From DASPMP01 sp035248725 (GTDB lineage Bacteria > Gemmatimonadota > Gemmatimonadetes > Gemmatimonadales > Gemmatimonadaceae), in contig DATFHG010000064.1 in the NCBI GenBank assembly GCA_035248725.1, positions 1 through 17,887 of the forward strand: a stretch of DNA of 17,887 nt, given 5' to 3'. This document shows, piece after piece, positions 16,981 to 17,887 of this stretch (its first letter is position 1; every line of letters begins with the position of its first letter). The notes below the pieces were generated by a model that saw nothing but the letters and a program-made list of their open reading frames with translations, did not search any database and was not told the origin of the DNA. Position numbers and translations under genes: made by a program.

Positions 16981-17093
16981 ACGCAGATAAACGCAGGTGA
17001 ACGCAGATGTACGCAGAAAACAACACAGAAGTGTTGGGTTTTCTAGCTTCTGCGTCCTTCTGCGGTCTTCTGCGTCCTTCTGCGTCTCTGCGT
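16981..17093. repeat. Inverted arms of tandem 10-bp units (ACGCAG and CTGCGT)
   Basis: The left arm (16981-17020) is four exact 10-bp units beginning ACGCAG: ACGCAGATAA, ACGCAGGTGA, ACGCAGATGT, ACGCAGAAAA. The right arm (17047-17093) is four 10-bp units, CTTCTGCGTC, CTTCTGCGGT and CTTCTGCGTC twice, plus a partial fifth. The core CTGCGT is the reverse complement of ACGCAG, so the arms face each other around a small hairpin. Similar strings occur between genes in several phyla (from memory). It is not a CRISPR array, since units and gaps are far too short. It fills almost all of the gap between the receptor stop and the GH15 start. Confidence 0.75.
17017..17042 (-). terminator. Probable intrinsic terminator of the TonB-dependent receptor gene
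   Basis: CAACAC (17021-17026) pairs perfectly with GTGTTG (17031-17036) across the 4-nt loop AGAA. AAAA and TTTT flank the stem, so on the minus-strand transcript the stem is followed by TTTT. It lies 58 bp after the receptor stop, at the centre of the decamer repeat element. The stem is short and only half GC, so efficiency is uncertain. Confidence 0.45.
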
Positions 17094-17099
17094 GCGAGG

Positions 17100-17887
17100 T
17101 TACGTGCCGAGACGCACCAGCAAAAACGCGTTGATGGGTGGCAGCACGTAATACCGAGCTTCGCCGAACGCGACGTGGCCGCTGCCGAAGCGGTGTGTGT
17201 TCGTGAGGTTGTTCACGAACAGCGACACGCCACGCGTGCCGCGCGTCCAGTCGAGCGAGCCGTCCACTACATAGGATGCGGGGAGCACGAGGTCGGCGTT
17301 CCCGGTGTTGTCCAGCTGCGCGCGTGAGCTGAAACGCCCGGCGAGCGAAACCGACAGTTGCGGCGCGAGCGCGATCCTGGCGCGCTGGCTGCTCGTGAAA
17401 CGCGGGGTCAGCAACGGTTCGACGTCGCGATACTCCTGCCCCGTGGATTCGTCCACGAAGTCGGCGATCCGGGCGCGCATGGCGGTCGCCGTCAGCCCAA
17501 GCTCGACCCGCGCCGTGGGCGTCGCCGTCGCGTCGAGCTCGACGCCACGACGCCAGCTCGAGTGCACGTTCACGCGCAGCGGCGTGCCGATGTAGCTCAG
17601 CTGTCCGATCGGAAGGATCTCGTCGCGGAACTGCATCGAGAAGACGTTCGCGTCCAGCGACACGCGCTCGCGCCGCAGGCGCACGCCGGCTTCCAGGTCG
17701 TGCGCATGCTCCGGCCGCACGCGCGTCAGCGGCGCGACGAACGCCACCGAGCTCGAGTCCACATTGTCCAATCCGCCCAGGAGATCGTTCCGGGCAGGCT
17801 CGCGCGCGTTCACCCCATACGACGCGTACGCGCTGACATGGGGCGTCAGCGCCAGCGTGACGCCCGCCTTCGGGTTCACGAAGGTCC
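17100..17887 (-). CDS. TonB-dependent receptor, C-terminal part of the barrel (cut by the window edge)
   Basis: The last 262 residues of an outer-membrane beta-barrel, open to the right edge. Alternating strands with aromatic belts are evident: NPKAGVTLALTPHVSAYASYG, a loop with AREPARNDLLGG, then RPEHAHDLEAGVRL, followed by strands such as VSLDANVFSMQFRDEI and WRRGVELDATATP. The end, RGVSLFVNNLTNTHRFGSG then the final strand to FLLVRLGT, is the classic receptor C-terminus. Such proteins import chelated metals, cobalamin or glycans using TonB energy. The plug domain and substrate clues lie outside the window. A terminator-like hairpin follows. Confidence 0.88.
   Translation of the reverse strand, partial: TFVNPKAGVTLALTPHVSAYASYGVNAREPARNDLLGGLDNVDSSSVAFVAPLTRVRPEHAHDLEAGVRLRRERVSLDANVFSMQFRDEILPIGQLSYIGTPLRVNVHSSWRRGVELDATATPTARVELGLTATAMRARIADFVDESTGQEYRDVEPLLTPRFTSSQRARIALAPQLSVSLAGRFSSRAQLDNTGNADLVLPASYVVDGSLDWTRGTRGVSLFVNNLTNTHRFGSGHVAFGEARYYVLPPINAFLLVRLGT

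Noticed and set aside
16981..17093. CRISPR array
   Set aside because: Units are 10 bp and contiguous, with inverted arms and no spacers; no cas gene is present.

Overview
The window is high-GC, densely packed bacterial DNA. Genes lie on both strands, intergenic gaps are short, and long antisense reading frames run opposite real genes, as expected at this base composition. The gene content is a large M14 carboxypeptidase with a secretion signal, KaiB/KaiC without KaiA, a GH15 glucoamylase-like enzyme, an erythromycin-esterase family protein, several sensor kinases, and a TonB-dependent receptor (hence an outer membrane). Together with the repeat types this suggests a soil-type Gram-negative, most plausibly Gemmatimonadota. 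That placement is inference from gene style, not a database match.

Layout. (1) Positions 1-3394, minus strand: an exported M14 metallopeptidase, followed by a lipoprotein cut by the left edge. A common-looking palindromic repeat sits in the peptidase leader. (2) 3500-4740, minus strand: a DUF1634 membrane protein overlapping, by 4 bp, a TauE/SafE-type anion exporter. This is a recurring pair. (3) 4765-7798, plus strand: a site-2 (M50) protease with a CBS pair, then a DoxX-type membrane protein with a clear sigma-70-like promoter (TTGTCA-17-TATACT), then a zinc-free quinone reductase. (4) 7795-9674, minus strand: kaiC and, just upstream, a kaiB that has no ATG/GTG/TTG start and is read here from a CTG behind a perfect AGGAGG. 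(5) 9800-11473, plus strand: a PAS histidine kinase with a C-terminal RsbRD-N-like domain, divergent from kaiBC. (6) 11480-16967, minus strand, probably one transcription unit in the order GH15 enzyme, receiver-histidine kinase, membrane-anchored lytic transglycosylase, erythromycin-esterase-like protein. A hairpin covers the ribosome binding site of the transglycosylase. (7) 16968-17099: a compact element of 10-bp tandem units in two inverted arms around a small terminator-like hairpin. (8) 17100-17887, minus strand: the C-terminal part of a TonB-dependent receptor, cut by the right edge.

The most interesting unit is kaiB-kaiC with the divergent PAS kinase. KaiC keeps both Walker A motifs, both Glu pairs and the Thr/Ser/Thr phosphorylation segment. 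KaiB is nearly full length. No KaiA is present, so this may be a KaiA-independent timer or stress-state module whose output passes through the neighbouring kinase. No rRNA, tRNA, CRISPR array, transposase or phage gene was seen, and no stretch over 300 bases lacks a gene.
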